Assembly (NCBI GenBank): GCA_028280445.1
Contig: JANQLU010000098.1
Span: 96,871 to 160,870, forward strand
DNA length: 64,000 bases
Origin: Pirellulaceae bacterium
Lineage (GTDB): Bacteria > Planctomycetota > Planctomycetia > Pirellulales > Pirellulaceae
Direction of reading: 5' to 3'
The notes under the pieces are model-generated. The model was not told the origin of the DNA. It did not search any database and saw only the letters and a list, made by a program, of their open reading frames with translations. This document shows, one piece after another, positions 51,406 through 61,513 of this stretch. Position numbers and translations under genes: made by a program. The first letter of the stretch is position 1, and each line of letters begins with the position of its first letter.

Positions 51406-52338
51406 ATGAATCAAGATTTTCACAAAATTGGCAACAAACCTGGTCGTCGGCAGTTTTTGCAATCCGCAGCATTGATCGCATCGGGCCCCGTCGTTTCACT
51501 CCCCGTATTAGGTACCGGAGAAAATCCTTTTCTTGCCCAGGAAAAATCAAAAGAAAAACGTCCTACCGTTTATTCCGCGAACAAAGGGAACGGATTTGGA
51601 AAAACAAAAGAAGAAATGCGGAAAAATCTGAAACGTTATCAAGCGATTGGCTACGACGGGATGGAATCTGTCAGTCCGGGGATCTCAGATACGCGAGCTC
51701 TGCGCGAGGTCTCGGAAGAGTTGGAATTTCCGATTCACGGCGTCGTGGACATGGTTCATTGGAAACAGCGCCTTTCATCACCCGATGAAAAAATTCGCGA
51801 GCGAGGCCGAGCGGCACTCGAACAAGCCATCAAAGATTCGAAAGCCATCGGCGGTTCCAGCGTGTTGCTTGTTCCGGGTGCGGTTCGCGGCAAAGACGAA
51901 AATCACGATCATGTCTGGAAACGTTCAATCGTTGAGATTCGCAAAGTGCTTCCATTGGCCAGTCGACTAGGGATTCACGTGTTAATTGAAAATGTCTGGA
52001 ATGGTTTCTGCGAGGATCCCAAACAGCTCAGAGATTACATTGATGAAATTGGCAGTCCCTGGGTCGGCGCTTATTTTGACATCGGCAATTGTCGGAAATT
52101 CGGTCCGGCCGAGGATTGGGTTCGAACGCTCGGCAAACGGATTGTAAAACTGGACGTCAAGGATTGGGGCAAAGAGGTCAAAGGCAGAAAAACATTTTGC
52201 CGACTTGGCGAAGGGGATGTCGATTGGGCGGAAGTTCGTAAAGCCCTGGTCGAAATCGGTTTTTCAGGTTGGGCAACGCGCGAAGGCGGCGACAAAAATC
52301 ATGCCGACACCAAAAAATTGATCGACGAATTGTTGTAG
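51406..52338 (+). CDS. Tat-exported sugar phosphate isomerase/epimerase-like protein
   Basis: A 310-residue TIM-barrel protein of the xylose isomerase-like / AP endonuclease 2 family. A Tat signal (GRRQFLQSAALIASG) is followed by strands such as LKRYQAIGYDGMES, GVVDMVHWKQ, SSVLLVPGAVRG, LGIHVLIENVWNGF, VGAYFDIGNC and IVKLDVKDWGK. The Glu, Asp and His residues in these strands would bind the metal. The ATG at 51406 has an AGGAA site and places the Tat motif correctly; the frame extends to 51346. Substrate is probably a sugar or sugar derivative, unknown. Confidence 0.85.
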   Translation: MNQDFHKIGNKPGRRQFLQSAALIASGPVVSLPVLGTGENPFLAQEKSKEKRPTVYSANKGNGFGKTKEEMRKNLKRYQAIGYDGMESVSPGISDTRALREVSEELEFPIHGVVDMVHWKQRLSSPDEKIRERGRAALEQAIKDSKAIGGSSVLLVPGAVRGKDENHDHVWKRSIVEIRKVLPLASRLGIHVLIENVWNGFCEDPKQLRDYIDEIGSPWVGAYFDIGNCRKFGPAEDWVRTLGKRIVKLDVKDWGKEVKGRKTFCRLGEGDVDWAEVRKALVEIGFSGWATREGGDKNHADTKKLIDELL

Positions 52339-52383
52339 GCCGCAGGCCAGATGAGGTTAGCTTGGCAGTGTCGCGCTAGGTAC

Positions 52384-52511
52384 AGGTAGTGTTGATTAAA
52401 TATGAGCGGCAAGGCGCTAGCCGCCGGTAATGGACTTCCGATTCGAACCGGCGGCTAGCGCCTCGCCGCTCAGTTCAAATTCACAGCTTTCAATCAACGC
52501 TGGCTGGCCAG
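52384..52511. repeat. MITE-like GAGCGGC element, copy 5
   Basis: An element of about 128 bp with left end AGGTAGTGTTGATTAAAT, a GAGCGGCAAGGCGCTAGCCG inner palindrome, CAAATTCACAGCTTTC, and right end CAATCAACGCTGGC. It lies between converging genes, about 45 bases after the isomerase stop. The right end is slightly degraded. Confidence 0.9.
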
Positions 52512-52518
52512 GAACAGA

Positions 52519-54099
52519 TTATTCATCGTCCTCGTAATGTTCGATCGCCTTCCAGTATTTCTCGAATTCGAAATCGGGGCTATTGTCGATGTCGTGGCAT
52601 GAAATGCACAAATTCGCTTTGGCCTCGGCCAGTGTTACTATCATCTCTTTGACGTACTTGGCTTGAGTTTCCTCATCGACGTCGATGTCCCCATTTTCGG
52701 CATCGACATGTCGAGAACCGGGACCGTGACAATTTTCGCAACCATTGCCATGTAACAATTTGTCGGCGAGTTTCAGGTATCCGCTTTCATAAGGAAAGTA
52801 TTTTTGTGGATTCCAACCCGTCACGTGGCAGCTCAAGCATTCGGGGTCATGTTCGCGGGTCACCCAAGTTCGTTCGCCAGGATCGGTCAAGTCTTTTGTT
52901 GCGCGGTAATGAGGACCGCCCTTGCCGTCTTTGCCTTTTTTCCAGACGTCATAAGCGTCGGGATGACAATCTTTACACGAATCGCTGCCAACGTATCGAC
53001 GTTTGTGTTTGTCACCGTCTTGGAGCGGATGACCCACTGGCTTGATTCCAAGGTTTTTCAGGCCACGAATTTTTAACTCGGCTTGGTAAGCTTTAAAAAC
53101 TTTTTTGATCGCTTCAGAATCTTTGAATCGATGATCCATTGGTACACGCTGGTATTGCAAACGCAGCCGCCCTTTGTCTTCGAAAAATCCTATCACACCA
53201 ACATGCATCCCTTTTGTACCGACTTGTACAACGGACGTCGTGTGTTCACCGACTTTGATTTCGTCAGGAACTTGTTTAGGCTCGCCGGCACCACCGGTGG
53301 TGACCAGAACATCAAAGCTGGGAAATTTTTTAGCCAATCGAGCCGCGTCTTCGAGTGTCGAATGTGAAATCAATACCATGACGTTGCAGCGTTCGGCTCG
53401 CAGCTTGGGGATCACCGCTTCCAAAGCTTTGTCAGAATCGCTCACAGTAAACACATCGCTGGAATATTTTTTTGCGTACTTGTTTCCCAAAATTGCAGTA
53501 ATACCAATTTTGTATTTGCCTGATTTGACGACTTTGTGAGTCACGCCAAATCCGTCCTCGATCCATTTAATATTCGCTGCAACAAACGGAGTTTGGTCTT
53601 TGACCTTGGCATTTTCGATCGATGATAGCAGGTCGACATCGGACGTTTTCAAGTCGTCAGGCCCAAATGCAACAGCCTGATACCCCATAATTTTTGACAG
53701 GGCACTCCATGTCGTCGAAAGCTTGATAAACGGCTGTTGTCCAAATCGTCGAATTTGGTTCCCTGCGTCGATCGGAATCAAATTCCAGCCTTTTGCTATC
53801 AATGACCGTCGGAAAGTATCTCGACGCAGCATTCCGCCTTTTTGTTTGTCTAAACCCGTACATCCACACGGTTCGATGTATCCGTGCTGACGGCCTGAAA
53901 TGAACAAGGCGAATGCGGGTTTTTTCCATTTGACGAACAGCGGTTCGAACTTGGTTTTCGTTTTCTCGTTTTCGTCCGAACTTTTCGATTTCGTTTTGGC
54001 CGTTTCCTGTTCCTGTTGTGGACAGAAATAACCAAACCCCAAACTCAATGAGATTAACGCCGTGAGAATCAACTTGGGTGAAAATATAAAAGCACTCAT
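52519..54099 (-). CDS. Exported metallophosphatase / tetraheme cytochrome c fusion
   Basis: A 526-residue protein with an N-terminal signal. The N-terminal half resembles 5'-nucleotidase/metallophosphatase proteins: FALFISGRQHGYIEPCGCTG, then GGMLRRDTF, PIDAGNQI, and VMVLISHSTLEDAARLAKKFPS, ending in a GTKGMHVGVI region. The C-terminal 150 residues carry four CxxCH heme-binding motifs: CKDCH (about 373), CLSCH (419), CENCH (452) and CISCH (497). It therefore looks like a cytochrome c with a phosphatase-like module. The metal-binding residues of the phosphatase are incomplete, so it may be a binding domain. It may pass electrons in the periplasm. Confidence 0.85.
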   Translation of the reverse strand: MSAFIFSPKLILTALISLSLGFGYFCPQQEQETAKTKSKSSDENEKTKTKFEPLFVKWKKPAFALFISGRQHGYIEPCGCTGLDKQKGGMLRRDTFRRSLIAKGWNLIPIDAGNQIRRFGQQPFIKLSTTWSALSKIMGYQAVAFGPDDLKTSDVDLLSSIENAKVKDQTPFVAANIKWIEDGFGVTHKVVKSGKYKIGITAILGNKYAKKYSSDVFTVSDSDKALEAVIPKLRAERCNVMVLISHSTLEDAARLAKKFPSFDVLVTTGGAGEPKQVPDEIKVGEHTTSVVQVGTKGMHVGVIGFFEDKGRLRLQYQRVPMDHRFKDSEAIKKVFKAYQAELKIRGLKNLGIKPVGHPLQDGDKHKRRYVGSDSCKDCHPDAYDVWKKGKDGKGGPHYRATKDLTDPGERTWVTREHDPECLSCHVTGWNPQKYFPYESGYLKLADKLLHGNGCENCHGPGSRHVDAENGDIDVDEETQAKYVKEMIVTLAEAKANLCISCHDIDNSPDFEFEKYWKAIEHYEDDE

Positions 54100-54202
54100 G
54101 ACATCAATTTTATCGTAGATTTACGTCATCAAACCAATCCCGCTGCAAAACTTTACAAAAGACACCGATTTCAGTAAATGGCAACCCTGTCTCTGGGCAC
54201 CA

Positions 54203-55414
54203 TTATTTCCACTGACCTGCCTGTTCAAAACTGATCAAGATTAACACTTGTGGAGAATTTTTAATATTCGTCCCAATCACAACGTGTCCATAATCCTTGA
54301 TCGATGGGCCGAGTCGATTGATACGTTTTGCTGGTGTTTTGACAACAATGGTCAACGGAACAATGGCAACCTCGTTACTTTGGGGGACTGGAGCTCCGAA
54401 AGCGACATCATATAAACCCTCGGGTGACGACAAATCTTTCAGAAATTCACCTTTAAAATCTTTGATCGCATCCCCGCGAATGACAAATGACAGGTCAAGT
54501 TTTCGTGGTTCACCTCGTCGCAATACGCCGAGCTCGATGAGATTTCGTTTTTCATCGAAAACCAGACCTTCGCTTCGAACCGAAACGTCGCCGACAACGG
54601 TTCCACGAATGGAATAGGAAAGCCTGTCATATTGTGGCAGGTTGGTTTTCAAGTACAAATCCTGGTCGATATATCCAATCGCCTGCCCTGGTTTCATTTC
54701 GACTGTAACAGCATAGCCAGATTTGGGTTGGTCCTTGATTTTGCCGAGCTCTTCGGCGGAAAGCTTTTTGTAACTAACGGTATAAAAATCTTTGCGGCTT
54801 TTATCAAGGAACTCAAATCCGGTGATTTCCATATTTGGATGTTGATAGGAAACAGCATTGAAAGAAAAACTCTTGGAATCCTGAACAGTCATTTGGCCAA
54901 AATCGTTTTCGGCGGGAATTGTGGCCGTCACCTGTTTCACTTTTCCTTTGAGGACCAGCTGGCAAACGACTGCTTCTGGGTCATTCGTTTCTAACTCGAT
55001 GGACTGTTCGAACGAGCTTTCATTCTTGCGCGCCACCCATTTCACCTTGATTGGCAAAGCCTCTTTGGGCTCAATGGTCACCATTTCGTCACTGGACAGA
55101 AAAGCGATCGTACTTCTGGAAGATGTCCGTTTGAAACGAATTTTCAGTGGTGCGACCCCCTGGTTTTCCACTATGAATTCGTGCTCATAGACGCGATTGG
55201 TTTCGATTTCCCCAAAATCGTAAGTCAGCCCATCGTTGACAATCAACTGCGGACTGCCGGTTACTTCCTGACGAGTCTTTCCTAGCGCATCGACGAATTC
55301 GCCCGTTCGATAATGAACAAATATCTCGTTGGTATTTGTAATTGAAAAATGGTACGCTGCTCCGGCAATGGCTCCGAGTATCAGACCAATAACAGGAATT
55401 AAAATCTTCTTCAT
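54203..55414 (-). CDS. Secreted DUF1573 protein
   Basis: A 403-residue protein with an N-terminal membrane or signal segment and at least three Ig-like DUF1573 domains. The first has the classic pattern YDFGEIETNRVYEHEFIVENQGVAPLKIRF, and later ones include PEAVVCQLVLKGKVKQV and SIRGTVVGDVSVRSEGLVF. DUF1573 proteins are abundant in planctomycetes and relatives and are thought to act in extracytoplasmic protein binding. There are about 790 bases to ProRS with DUF4416 between. Confidence 0.88.
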   Translation of the reverse strand: MKKILIPVIGLILGAIAGAAYHFSITNTNEIFVHYRTGEFVDALGKTRQEVTGSPQLIVNDGLTYDFGEIETNRVYEHEFIVENQGVAPLKIRFKRTSSRSTIAFLSSDEMVTIEPKEALPIKVKWVARKNESSFEQSIELETNDPEAVVCQLVLKGKVKQVTATIPAENDFGQMTVQDSKSFSFNAVSYQHPNMEITGFEFLDKSRKDFYTVSYKKLSAEELGKIKDQPKSGYAVTVEMKPGQAIGYIDQDLYLKTNLPQYDRLSYSIRGTVVGDVSVRSEGLVFDEKRNLIELGVLRRGEPRKLDLSFVIRGDAIKDFKGEFLKDLSSPEGLYDVAFGAPVPQSNEVAIVPLTIVVKTPAKRINRLGPSIKDYGHVVIGTNIKNSPQVLILISFEQAGQWK

Positions 55415-55450
55415 ATCAGTAACTTGTACGGGTCAAGGGCAGCATCCATT

Positions 55451-56029
55451 CTACAATCGGCGCTGCACATTGTCTTGAGTAATACCGGTAGGACTGTGTA
55501 TTAAGTTACGCAGGAAATGGCGACATTGATCGAGGAATGCGAAACATTCTTCTGTTTTATAGTCGGGGTAGGTCCACCGCGACGCGTTCCATTGGTGATT
55601 TTGATAATACAACGTGACCTCTGCCAAAATCCCTTGGGCCAGATAAATTCGGTGGTCGCGATCTTTGGTCGTTGCCAAAACCAATTTCGCCTCGGTCACA
55701 TATCCGGGGTCGATATTGACGGGCCTGGATATTTCGGCCCGGGTATTTTCATCGGCACAGCGAGCTTCCAGCTCATTGGACACCATTTTTGCTCTGACAA
55801 TTTCCGCCGGATCGATCAGTTTTTCGAACGCGATAAATTGTTTGAGCAAATCATCACCCATTTGCTCGCGATAGTAGCTCGTTTGATCGAAATCAAAAAC
55901 GGGCGAACAAAAACGAATTTCACCCCAGGCAACCGCCAGTTCACTGCGCGCCCAATCGATCAGCTGTTCATCAAAACTACTAATGGCAGAAAACAAAACA
56001 GCAGGTCGAGGTTGTTTTATTTGTCCCAA
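55451..56029 (-). CDS. DUF4416 family protein
   Basis: A 192-residue cytoplasmic protein matching DUF4416: PRPAVLFSAISSFDEQLIDWARSELA, SPVFDFDQTSYYREQMGDDLLKQFIAFEKLI, the central NIDPGYVTEAKLVLATTKDRDHRIYLAQGILAEVTL, and WTYPDYKTEECFAFLDQCR. The family has no assigned function; the Asp/Tyr/His pattern suggests an enzyme. It lies between DUF1573 and ProRS on the same strand, with 28 bases to the ProRS stop, so the three may form an operon. Confidence 0.88.
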   Translation of the reverse strand: MGQIKQPRPAVLFSAISSFDEQLIDWARSELAVAWGEIRFCSPVFDFDQTSYYREQMGDDLLKQFIAFEKLIDPAEIVRAKMVSNELEARCADENTRAEISRPVNIDPGYVTEAKLVLATTKDRDHRIYLAQGILAEVTLYYQNHQWNASRWTYPDYKTEECFAFLDQCRHFLRNLIHSPTGITQDNVQRRL

Positions 56030-56057
56030 TTTCGCTCACCGGTTTCGTCGTTTTGAT

Positions 56058-57563
56058 TTAATAGGACTTTGCAAAAATCGCGCGTTGCGTCGTCTTTTTC
56101 CCTGTGAAAATACAACTGCCATCGAACGTTTCCTGCTCCAGGGGAATACAACGAATCGTCACCTTCAAGTCTTTGAGGATCGGATCGATTTCATTTTCAT
56201 CTGAAAAGAAACAGCTGGCAAATCCACCGTGAATTTCAGGTTTATCCTGATTCTTGGGAGTAAAAAACGCTTTGAATTCCTCCAACGAATCGATGTCTCT
56301 CATATTTTCGTCGCGCAATTTCAACGCGCGTTCATACAAATTCGATTGGATCGAATCCAAAATGCCGCACAGGTTGTTGGTAAATTCGGCACGATCCATC
56401 CCGGAAGATTTTGGTTCATCGCGTCGCCCCAGGAACACAGAATTGGCAGCCACATCTCGTGGTCCAACTTCCAACCGAAGCGGCACTCCACGTTTGACGT
56501 GATACCATTTTTTCTCGCCACCGCGAATGTCGCGGTCGTCCAGGATCACGCGAATTTTTTCATCGTGGTATCGTTGAGCTTCGATTTCTTTTTTCAAGCT
56601 CTCGCAATACTCCAACACTTGAGACCGCTCGTCATCGTTGCGATAAATTGGCAACATAACAACGTGCTTTGGCGCCAAGCGCGGAGGAACGACGAGTCCA
56701 TCGTCATCGCCATGCGTCATAATCAATGCGCCAACCATCCTCGTCGACAATCCCCACGACGTTGTATAAGCAAATTGCAACTGCCCATTTTCATCCTGGA
56801 ATTTGATATCTTGAGCCTTGGAAAAGTTTTGACCCAGAAAATGTGAAGTGCCAGCCTGCAACGCCTTGCGATCCTGCATCATGGCTTCGATCGTCAACGT
56901 TGACACGGCACCGGGGAATCGTTCGTTGGGCGTTTTTTCGCCACGAATCACCGGCATCGCCATAAAGTTTTCAGCAAACTCGGCGTAGACCTCGAGCATT
57001 TGCTTGGTTTCCTCCCAAGCCTGCTCTTCAGTGGCATGAACCGTGTGGCCTTCCTGCCATAAAAACTCGGCCGTTCTCAAAAACAGCCGCGTTCTCATCT
57101 CCCAGCGAACTACGTTGCACCATTGGTTGATCAGGATCGGCAGATCGCGATACGACTCAACCCATTTTGAAAACATCGTTCCAATGATCGTTTCGCTCGT
57201 TGGCCGAACGACCAATGGCTCTTCCAAAGGCCCCGCTGGAACCAGTCCGCCATCGGGACCAGGCTCCAATCGATGATGGGTTACGATGGCGCATTCTTTG
57301 GCAAACCCTTCGACATGTTCCGCCTCTTTTTCCAAAAAACTTTTGGGAATAAACAGAGGAAAATAAGCGTTTTCGTGCCCCGTTTCTTTGAATTTTTCAT
57401 CGAGGGCTCGTTGCATATTTTCCCAGATACCCCACCCCCAGGGCTTGATGACCATACAACCTCGTACAGGCGAGTTCTCCGCCATGTCGGCGGCTCGGAT
57501 TACCTCTTGATACCATTTGGGATAGTCTTCGGTGCGCGTTGGCGAGATCGCGTTTTTGGCCAT
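56058..57563 (-). CDS. proS: Prolyl-tRNA synthetase, archaeal/eukaryotic type (ProS type 3)
   Basis: A 501-residue class II aminoacyl-tRNA synthetase. Motif 1 region WGIWENMQRALDEKFKETGHENAYFPLFIP, motif 2 with RTRLFLRTAEFLWQEGHT, and motif 3 in the THGDDDGLVVPPRLAPKH region are present. There is no bacterial editing (INS) insertion, and the C-terminus ends in a Tyr (KSY), both features of the archaeal/eukaryotic-type ProRS. It charges tRNA-Pro. Some bacterial lineages use this type. The start at 57563 gives MAKNAISPTRTEDYPKWYQEV, the usual opening of the type. Confidence 0.95.
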   Translation of the reverse strand: MAKNAISPTRTEDYPKWYQEVIRAADMAENSPVRGCMVIKPWGWGIWENMQRALDEKFKETGHENAYFPLFIPKSFLEKEAEHVEGFAKECAIVTHHRLEPGPDGGLVPAGPLEEPLVVRPTSETIIGTMFSKWVESYRDLPILINQWCNVVRWEMRTRLFLRTAEFLWQEGHTVHATEEQAWEETKQMLEVYAEFAENFMAMPVIRGEKTPNERFPGAVSTLTIEAMMQDRKALQAGTSHFLGQNFSKAQDIKFQDENGQLQFAYTTSWGLSTRMVGALIMTHGDDDGLVVPPRLAPKHVVMLPIYRNDDERSQVLEYCESLKKEIEAQRYHDEKIRVILDDRDIRGGEKKWYHVKRGVPLRLEVGPRDVAANSVFLGRRDEPKSSGMDRAEFTNNLCGILDSIQSNLYERALKLRDENMRDIDSLEEFKAFFTPKNQDKPEIHGGFASCFFSDENEIDPILKDLKVTIRCIPLEQETFDGSCIFTGKKTTQRAIFAKSY

Positions 57564-57771
57564 TGAAAATGCTTCCGTTGCCTTGAGTCGTTATGAATCT
57601 CGATTCTATGTGAACGTCCGCACAATCGACAAGGCTATCAAATCGATGTGCGAGAAAGCCGACTCGACGCTCACCGGTTGCCGCATTGGCAAACTATAAT
57701 GGTGACAGACAATCGAGACGACAGATTGGCTCACCCCCTATTGATCGCCCGCTGAGGAAAAAGGTTCATTG

Positions 57772-60390
57772 ATGTTTACGCGACCCGGATCGTTGATTTT
57801 TGCAGTATTGCTGTTCATTCCATGCCTGGTTGGAGATGCGTTCGCTCAAAAAAAATCTCAAACGCAAAATCGACCCACCGTTTTTTGGCCCGGCAATGAG
57901 AAATGGGACGATTCGATCACCACACCAAAACAGTTTTTTGGATTTGATGTCGGTCGTCGTCATCTGCGTCACGATCAAGTCGCAAATTACTTGAAAAAAA
58001 TCGCCACCGAAACCGATCGCATTTCAATCCAACAATACGGCCAAACCCACGGGCGTCGTCCGTTGTTGTTGCTCACCATTACGTCGAAATCAAATCATCA
58101 AAACCTTCAGAAGATTCGCGCGATCCATCGCAAATTGACCAAACCGGCGCAAAGCGATTCCGTTGATATTGAAAACTTGCCCGTCGTCATCAATATGGGG
58201 TACGGTGTCCACGGTGATGAACCGAGTGCCACCAACACAGCTCCGTTGATTGCTTATTATCTGGCTGCATCGCAAAGTAAAAAGGTAGAAACCTGGCTGA
58301 ACAATTGTGTGATCCTGCTGGATCCCAGTTTGAACCCTGATGGTTTTGATCGATTTGCACGATGGGCCAATACCTTTCGCGGTATCTCGCCGAATCCAGA
58401 CCCCGCTCACGCGGAACACAATCAAGGCTGGCCTGCTGGACGCGTCAATTATTACTGGTTTGATTTGAACCGCGACTGGTTGCCGCTGGTCCACCCAGAA
58501 AGCCGCGGACGGATGAGATGGTATCATCAATGGAAACCCAACGTCGTGCTCGATTTTCATGAAATGGGAACTGGTTCCACCTATTTTTTTCAGCCTGGGA
58601 TTCCTCAACGCACCAACCCGTTGACGCCTCGCGAAAATGTTGAACTCACAGGTGAAATCGCCAAATATCATTCCCGAGCGTTCGATGCTCGGAAAACGTT
58701 GTACATGACTCAAGAGCTATTCGACGATTTTTATATGGGCAAAGGATCAACCTATCCCGATCTCCACGGCTCCATCGGCATTTTGTTTGAACAAGCCAGT
58801 TCGCGCGGCCAAGTCCAAAAAAGCTCCAACGGGCTCGTGCGCTTTCCCGATACCATCCGCAATCAATTTACAACTTCCAGAACCAGTCTTCAGGCCACCA
58901 GTGATCTGCGAAAAAAATTGTTGAACTACCAACGATCGTTTTACAAACGTTCACAACAGATGGCTGAAAAAGACGAAAAACAAACCTACGTGTTTACGAC
59001 CCAAGGCGATCGCACACGTTTGCAACGATTTGCCAATACGCTGTTGCGACATGACATTCAGTGCTACTGGATGACCGCGCCGATTCAAACCGGCTCGAAA
59101 ACCATCCGCCGCGGATCGTTGGTCGTTCCAGCCAACCAACCCGAATATCGCTTCATCCGCTCGTTATTCGATCGCCCAACCAATTTCAAGGAAAACATCT
59201 TTTACGATGTATCAGCTTGGACGTTGCCGTTGGCTTTCAATTTGGAATCTGACGTGATCGGCCCGGTGGATATTTCTGAAATGACTCCAGCCAAAATCAA
59301 TCAAATGCGGCAAGCAAAATTCAGCCCATCTCCGGACGATTTCGCTTACATTATTGATTGGCGCGATGCAGCGGCGGCTGAAACACTCGCGGCGTTGTTG
59401 AAGTCAGACATCAAAGTCAAAGTTGCCACCGAGCCGTTTGTCGCGCAGCTGGCCAAAACCAAACGCAAATTCGGCTATGGAACGCTCATCATTCCGATTG
59501 GAATTCAAAAAAACAAAAAATCGCTCCTGCATTCGCTGTTGTCGAAATCGAAATCAAAAATCATTTCCGTCCAAACCGGGCTGACGCCACAGGGAATCGA
59601 CCTCGGCAGCAACAAAATGCCGGTCATTGCCAAACCCAAAATTGCGATGTTGATGGGCCGCGGGACGAGCACTTACGAGTGCGGTGAAATCTGGCATGCC
59701 ATTGATTTTCGATTGAGATATCCGGTTAGCCTGTTGCCTGTCAATCGAGTCCGACTGAGTCGATTGCGCGACTATGACAAATTGATTGTAACCAGCGGCA
59801 GTTATGATTCGGTGGCTGACGACATTCGAAAATGGGTCAGCGAAGGCGGTACGTTGATCGCCGTGGGGCGCGCTGCAGCGACTTTCGAAAAACTCGTCTC
59901 GGCGAAACCGAGTGAGAAGAAAGAAAGCAAACCCGCCGAGAAAAAAACTGCGGCCAAACCGGAGCCGATTCAAAAACCTTTTGCCAACGCCCGCAATGAT
60001 CGCGCTCTCCAGTTGATTAGTGGTTCAATCTTGCAAGCACAAGTCGACGCAACACACCCGATTTGTTACGGCGTGACCACCAAAACGCTGCCCGTTTTTC
60101 GCAACCATACGTCGTCGCTGACACCATCAAAAAACGCGTATCAAAACCCGCTGGTGTATACCGATAATGTGCAGATGAGCGGTTACGTCTCAAAAGCCAA
60201 TGTCAAAAAACTGCAGGGCAAAGCGAGCGCTGTCGTGCACTCGGTCGGTCGAGGCCGCATGATTTTGCTGTCGGACAACCCCAATTTTCGAGGTTTCTGG
60301 GAAGGAACACGGCGGATTTTTTACAACAGTCTATTTTTCGGCCAGTTGGCCGGCGGCTCGCGCGGTCGCGAGGAAAATATCGAAGAATAA
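57772..60390 (+). CDS. Secreted M14-family zinc carboxypeptidase-like protein
   Basis: An 872-residue exported protein with a signal peptide. The M14 domain spans about residues 55-350: zinc ligands His147 and Glu150 (VHGDE), a third ligand region at VVLDFHEMG (His263), substrate-binding NPDGF and DLNRDW, and the catalytic Glu340 in GILFEQAS. The C-terminal 500 residues are a second region with PVNRVRLSRLRDYDKLIVTSG and a Lys/Pro-rich linker (KPSEKKESKPAEKKTAAKPEP), then a domain resembling GATase-like or adhesion folds (AVVHSVGRGRMILLSDNPNFRGFW). The ATG at 57772 has GAGGAAAAAGG just upstream; a TTG three bases earlier is not needed. It probably degrades peptides outside the cytoplasm. Confidence 0.9.
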   Translation: MFTRPGSLIFAVLLFIPCLVGDAFAQKKSQTQNRPTVFWPGNEKWDDSITTPKQFFGFDVGRRHLRHDQVANYLKKIATETDRISIQQYGQTHGRRPLLLLTITSKSNHQNLQKIRAIHRKLTKPAQSDSVDIENLPVVINMGYGVHGDEPSATNTAPLIAYYLAASQSKKVETWLNNCVILLDPSLNPDGFDRFARWANTFRGISPNPDPAHAEHNQGWPAGRVNYYWFDLNRDWLPLVHPESRGRMRWYHQWKPNVVLDFHEMGTGSTYFFQPGIPQRTNPLTPRENVELTGEIAKYHSRAFDARKTLYMTQELFDDFYMGKGSTYPDLHGSIGILFEQASSRGQVQKSSNGLVRFPDTIRNQFTTSRTSLQATSDLRKKLLNYQRSFYKRSQQMAEKDEKQTYVFTTQGDRTRLQRFANTLLRHDIQCYWMTAPIQTGSKTIRRGSLVVPANQPEYRFIRSLFDRPTNFKENIFYDVSAWTLPLAFNLESDVIGPVDISEMTPAKINQMRQAKFSPSPDDFAYIIDWRDAAAAETLAALLKSDIKVKVATEPFVAQLAKTKRKFGYGTLIIPIGIQKNKKSLLHSLLSKSKSKIISVQTGLTPQGIDLGSNKMPVIAKPKIAMLMGRGTSTYECGEIWHAIDFRLRYPVSLLPVNRVRLSRLRDYDKLIVTSGSYDSVADDIRKWVSEGGTLIAVGRAAATFEKLVSAKPSEKKESKPAEKKTAAKPEPIQKPFANARNDRALQLISGSILQAQVDATHPICYGVTTKTLPVFRNHTSSLTPSKNAYQNPLVYTDNVQMSGYVSKANVKKLQGKASAVVHSVGRGRMILLSDNPNFRGFWEGTRRIFYNSLFFGQLAGGSRGREENIEE

Positions 60391-60497
60391 CGAAATCGCG
60401 ACACTCCTATCATCTCCCAAAACGCTGGCATTGACGCTCAACGGTGGCGGTTTAGAATCGCACCCTTGAACCACCCGCCAAGCTTTGGGAGAAATCC

Positions 60498-61457
60498 ATG
60501 TCGCGCCGGTTTGCAAACGAACTTTCGGACGGCGAATCCATCGATCAAGTTTTCATTGCATCGCAAAAGCAGCTTCGACCGAATCGTCAGGGCAATTTGT
60601 ATATCCAAGTCCGCTTGAGCGATCGATCGGGTTCAATCACCGGCATGCTCTGGAACGCCAATGAAAAACTCAACGAGCTGTTTGACAACGGCGATTTTGT
60701 CAACGTCAAAGGGAAAGCACAGTTTTATAACAACGCGATGCAAATCATTATCCAGCGGATCGATCGTGTTGAACCGGAATCGGTCGATACGGGTGATTTC
60801 GAAACGCTGGGACGAACGGACATCGAATCCATGCTGACCCAGCTCGGCGAACATTTGCGAGCCATCAAAAATTACCATCTCCGCAACCTGGCCGAATGTT
60901 TCCTGATCGACGAAGAGTTCATGGACCAGTTTCAACGCGCCCCGGCGGGCATCAAAAACCATCATGCGTATAACGGCGGACTACTGCAACATACGCTTTC
61001 GATCATTGAAATGGCACAGTTTGTCGCACCGCGTTACGAGAAAATGGATGGTGATATTCTTGTGATGGGCGCCTTCGTTCACGACATCGGAAAGATCCAG
61101 GAACTGAGTTATGAACGAGACCTCGCGTATTCCGATTCAGGTCAATTGTTGGGACATTTGCAATTGGGAAACGATATTCTCGCCAAAAAAATCATTGAGG
61201 CCGAAAAACTTTCCGGTGAACCTTTCCCAGAAAATTTGGCGGTCGCCCTGAAACACATCATTTTGAGTCATCATGGACGCTACGAATTTGGCAGCCCAAA
61301 ATTGCCGATGACGATCGAAGCCATGGCCATCCATTACATCGATACGCTGGACTCCCAAGTGAATTCGGCATTGCAAATCATTGCCGAAGATATCAACTCC
61401 GACAGCGCCTGGACAACTTACCAGCCAACCATGGACCGGAAAATATTTAAACCTTGA
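60498..61457 (+). CDS. OB-fold / HD-domain 3'-5' exoribonuclease, YhaM-like
   Basis: A 319-residue protein. The N-terminal OB fold (about 1-90) includes NLYIQVRLSDRSGSITGMLWNANEKL; the C-terminal HD phosphohydrolase domain has KNHHAYNGGLLQHTLSIIEMAQ and FVHDIGKI, with His195-Asp196, and ends with HHIL-type ILSHHGRYEFGSP. This combination is that of YhaM/CBF1-type exoribonucleases, which degrade RNA 3' ends. It lies alone after the M14 gene. Confidence 0.92.
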   Translation: MSRRFANELSDGESIDQVFIASQKQLRPNRQGNLYIQVRLSDRSGSITGMLWNANEKLNELFDNGDFVNVKGKAQFYNNAMQIIIQRIDRVEPESVDTGDFETLGRTDIESMLTQLGEHLRAIKNYHLRNLAECFLIDEEFMDQFQRAPAGIKNHHAYNGGLLQHTLSIIEMAQFVAPRYEKMDGDILVMGAFVHDIGKIQELSYERDLAYSDSGQLLGHLQLGNDILAKKIIEAEKLSGEPFPENLAVALKHIILSHHGRYEFGSPKLPMTIEAMAIHYIDTLDSQVNSALQIIAEDINSDSAWTTYQPTMDRKIFKP

Positions 61458-61513
61458 TGTCGACCGGATCTATAACACTCACGGGAGGGTGAGGCTCCCG
61501 CCGAACCAAATCC

